From: Fragilariopsis cylindrus CCMP1102
Taxonomy: Eukaryota; Bacillariophyta; Bacillariophyceae; Bacillariales; Bacillariaceae
Reading direction: 5' to 3'
Assembly: GCA_900095095.1 (NCBI GenBank)
Contig: FMBT01000088.1
Coordinates: 1 to 30,411 of the forward strand
DNA: 30,411 nucleotides
Part shown: positions 29,766 to 30,411 of the stretch, piece by piece
How positions within the stretch are numbered: position 1 is the stretch's first letter
How the letters are laid out: each line of letters opens with the position of its first letter
The notes under the pieces: generated by a model
The model's input: the letters and a program-made list of their open reading frames with translations, nothing else
The model's database searches: none
Told to the model about the DNA's origin: nothing
Translations under genes and position numbers: made by a program

Positions 29766-30411
29766 AGAATACGTTTGGAAGGAGGCTTCGAGAGAGAACT
29801 GTCTTGTTCTTCTTTGATATTTGTAGTCCTACGTTTGGAAGGAGGCTTCGAGGTAGGACTTTCTTGTTCGTCTTTGATACTTTTAGTCCTACGTTTGGAA
29901 GGAGACTTCGAGGAAGAACATTCCTGTTCTTCTATGGTAATTTTGGTTCTACGTTTGGAAGAAGGCTTCGAGGGAGAACTTTCATGTTCGTCCTTGATAC
30001 TTTTAGTCCTACGTTTGGAAGAAGGCTTCGAGGGAGAATTTTCTTGTTCGTCTTTGATACTTTTGGTCCTACGTTTGGATGAGATTTCGAGGGAGAATTT
30101 CTTGTTCGTCTTTGATACTTTGTCCTACTTTGGAAGGAGATTTCGAGGGAGAATTTTTCTGTCCGTCTTTGATAGGTGCAGGCGTTTCTGTTTCATTATT
30201 ATTATGTTTTCTTTAGTGTCGTCTTTCTTCTTTTTTTTATGTTTCTTCACCAGTGTTCTTATTCGTTTGCTTCTTCGAGTTGGTTCAACTACTTTCTTTT
30301 CTTCTTCTTCTTCTTCTTCTTCCCGCAAGGTATTTTCAGAATTTTTCTCGACATATTTGCTGTCATCGTTCTGACAGGCTTTGTCGTCGTCATTTTCACT
30401 GACATAGTTTT
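29766..30411 (-). CDS. Probable N-terminal continuation of the kinesin-13 protein, partial, several frame breaks
   Basis: Leftward coding potential continues from the window edge. From 30411 the frame reads YVSENDDDKACQNDDSKYVE, then a Glu run and the basic stretch TRRSKRIRTLVKKHKKKKKD. One added base near 30200 continues it as NNETETPAPIKDGQKNSPSK. It then enters the 60-bp repeats, each encoding about RTKSIKDEQESSPSKPPSKR, and reaches the kinesin ATG after one more added base near 29765. No promoter-like gap separates the two. The alternative is an independent upstream gene that overlaps the kinesin ATG by a few bases. A plus-strand frame over the same repeats is open as well, but its Cys/Leu-rich translation looks like a shadow. 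Confidence 0.5.
29771..30177. repeat. 60-bp tandem repeat, seven copies
   Basis: Five full copies of exactly 60 bp start at 29771, 29831, 29891, 29951 and 30011, each opening ACGTTTGGA. A sixth at 30071 is 56 bp and a seventh at about 30127 is degraded. Copies differ by substitutions, many of them conservative when read leftward as RTKSIKDEQExSPSKPxSKR. The sixth and seventh copies have lost single bases in homopolymer-rich spots. Confidence 0.9.

Noticed and set aside
29775..30374. A 199-codon plus-strand frame over the 60-bp repeats
   Set aside because: Its Cys/Leu/Phe-rich translation looks like a shadow of the charged leftward repeat frame, which also continues into Glu- and Lys-rich sequence at the window edge.

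Overview
The window reads as nuclear DNA of a diatom or a close photosynthetic stramenopile. Intergenic DNA is AT-rich. Genes sit on both strands with a few short GT-AG introns. Five proteins begin with a signal peptide, and four of these have an ASAFAP-type junction (ASAF-T, SAAFAP, SGFAP, DAF-T); the fifth has a weaker SSF-H. That is the signature of import into a complex red-lineage plastid. The sequence alone does not fix the genus.

Layout, left to right: the 3' end of SepSecS of selenocysteine synthesis (+, with two frame breaks); a small plastid-targeted protein of unknown function (-); a four-exon gene of about 8 kb (-) for a very large chromatin protein with an ATXR3/SDG2-like SET domain, HMG-like box, CW zinc finger, chromo-barrel/Tudor-knot and RD-rich tail; a small plastid-targeted single-span protein (-); a secreted or plastid protein built of six RPxD...GPLG repeats (+); a CNX1-type molybdenum cofactor enzyme with a degenerate C-terminal G domain (-); a YheT/EMB8-type alpha/beta hydrolase (-); a tiny thylakoid-type membrane protein (+); a plastid class I fructose-bisphosphate aldolase with one intron (+); a SpoU-type RNA methyltransferase lacking the motif 1 arginine (-); a five-exon type II membrane protein with an SGNH-hydrolase-like fold and a 31-nt micro-exon (+); and a kinesin-13 (-) whose N-terminal part probably runs off the right edge through a 60-bp tandem repeat.

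The genes do not form one pathway. They are housekeeping and plastid genes in mixed orientation, as is usual in a compact eukaryotic genome. Photosynthetic or plastid carbon functions (aldolase, three small plastid proteins, the repeat protein) are interspersed with chromatin, cofactor, RNA and cytoskeleton genes.

A technical signal crosses the whole window. At least five places in otherwise conserved coding sequence need one added base to restore the frame, always in the same direction and often beside a short homopolymer. The simplest reading is consensus deletions from uncorrected long or homopolymer-prone reads, not decay of all these genes. The gene models for SepSecS, the SET protein and kinesin should be read with that in mind.
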